In this document: positions 4,889-5,427 of the stretch, one piece after another | How positions within the stretch are numbered: position 1 is the stretch's first letter | How the letters are laid out: each line of letters opens with the position of its first letter | From: an uncultured Bryobacteraceae bacterium | GTDB taxonomy: Bacteria; Acidobacteriota; Terriglobia; Bryobacterales; Bryobacteraceae | Reading direction: 5' to 3' | Assembly: GCA_937921835.1 (NCBI GenBank) | Contig: CAKZVG010000768.1 | Coordinates: 1 to 5,427, forward strand | DNA: 5,427 nucleotides | The notes under the pieces: model-generated | Told to the model about the DNA's origin: nothing | Databases searched by the model: none | What the model saw: only the letters and a program-made list of their open reading frames with translations | Made by a program: the position numbers and the translations under genes

Positions 4889-5427
4889 ATGAAAGCGCGA
4901 TGGGTTGCCCCGGCGGCCGCGGCGCTGCTGGTGATGGCGGGATGCGGTTCCGGCTCCCGGCCCACGGTGGAGCCGGTTCTGGTTGTGGGCGAGAAGATCT
5001 CGAGCACGGTCGGCTTCTACAGCCACGACGGCAAGCGGCTCGGCTCGGCCGAGGCCGGCAAGCATCCGCACGAGATCATTCTGTCGCCGGACGGCGCGCT
5101 GGCCTACGTTTCCGACAACGGAATCCTGTGGATGACCGATCCGGGCGAAGGCGGCAACACGATTTCCATCATCGACCTCGCCCAGCGCCGGCGCGCGGGC
5201 GTCATCGATCTGGGCCAGTACCGGCGCCCGCACGGCATGGATATCGACCCGCGCACCAACCGCATGGTGGTCACGGTGGAGAACCCGGACGGCCTGCTGC
5301 TGGTCGACCTCAAGGAACGCAAAGTCCTGCGCTTTTACGACGTGAAGGGGAAGTCCCCGCACATGGTGCGGCTCGGCCCCGGCGCGGCGCTCGCTTATGT
5401 GAGCAACACGGCGAGCGCGACGCTGGC
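4889..5427 (+). CDS. Lipoprotein with YncE/lactonase-like beta-propeller (3' end cut off by window)
   Basis: The frame is open from the ATG at 4889 to the edge, giving 179 residues. Residues 1-18 form a lipoprotein signal ending LLVMAGC, with Cys19 the lipidated residue and GSGSRP following, so the protein should be membrane-anchored outside the cytoplasm. Propeller repeats follow: HPHEIILSPDGALAYVSD (60-77), NTISIIDL (89-96), RPHGMDIDPRTNRMVVTVEN (113-132), GLLLVDL (135-141) and SPHMVRLGPG (155-164) then AYVSN. The alternating 'PH-x-hydrophobic-x-PDG' and 'x-x-VDL' strands are typical of YncE/YVTN and 6-phosphogluconolactonase-like propellers. A GGGGG run (4879-4883) is the likely ribosome site, overlapping the last base of the preceding stop codon. 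It is co-directional with the GlcG-like gene and 9 bases from it, suggesting a joint role in the envelope. Enzyme activity versus a binding scaffold cannot be decided with the C-terminal half missing. Confidence 0.87.
   Translation, partial: MKARWVAPAAAALLVMAGCGSGSRPTVEPVLVVGEKISSTVGFYSHDGKRLGSAEAGKHPHEIILSPDGALAYVSDNGILWMTDPGEGGNTISIIDLAQRRRAGVIDLGQYRRPHGMDIDPRTNRMVVTVENPDGLLLVDLKERKVLRFYDVKGKSPHMVRLGPGAALAYVSNTASATL

Noticed and set aside
4328..5362. Long minus-strand open frame (344 codons) opposite the GlcG-like and propeller genes
   Set aside because: It is antisense to two well-supported genes, its product is Arg/His/Gln-rich and low in complexity, and it crosses the divergent promoter gap.

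Overview
This is a very GC-rich bacterial window with seven protein-coding genes, two of them cut by the window edges. There are no tRNA or rRNA genes, mobile elements or CRISPR arrays, and no stretch of 300 bases lacks a gene. The mix of a nickel-pincer racemase, a PP2C phosphatase, small secreted Ig-like and propeller-like proteins and an exported GlcG-like protein resembles Acidobacteriota, possibly the Bryobacterales/Solibacter group. That placement is inference from gene content and style; no marker gene is present.

Left block (1-2959, minus strand). A cytoplasmic PP2C-type Ser/Thr protein phosphatase (2240-2959) is followed by three genes for exported, beta-rich proteins. The first (1521-2189) has a signal peptide, an Ig-like domain, one membrane helix and a short cytoplasmic tail. 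The second (757-1524) is a secreted hypothetical protein that looks propeller-like. The third (1-760, 3' end missing) carries at least two tandem Ig/ASH-like domains. The last three are joined by two 4-base ATGA stop/start overlaps, so they are almost certainly co-transcribed and translationally coupled. The phosphatase lies 50 bases upstream, separated by a perfect 8-bp hairpin. A TATAAT box just before the phosphatase suggests that it has its own promoter.

Middle (3029-4318, minus strand). One LarA-family enzyme (nickel-pincer-nucleotide-dependent 2-hydroxyacid racemase/epimerase) has all the key histidines and the cofactor-anchoring lysine at the spacing of the characterised lactate racemase. 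The cofactor-building genes (larB, larC, larE) are not in the window.

Right block (4397-5427, plus strand). Diverging from larA across a 78-base gap are a GlcG/HbpS-family protein with a signal peptide and, 9 bases later, a lipoprotein with a YncE/lactonase-like beta-propeller (3' end missing). The gap holds a perfect 15-base palindrome and possible promoter elements for both directions.

The most distinctive part is the chained set of exported Ig/propeller/ASH proteins behind a PP2C phosphatase. It may be a phosphorylation-linked envelope module, but the sequence alone does not show that function.
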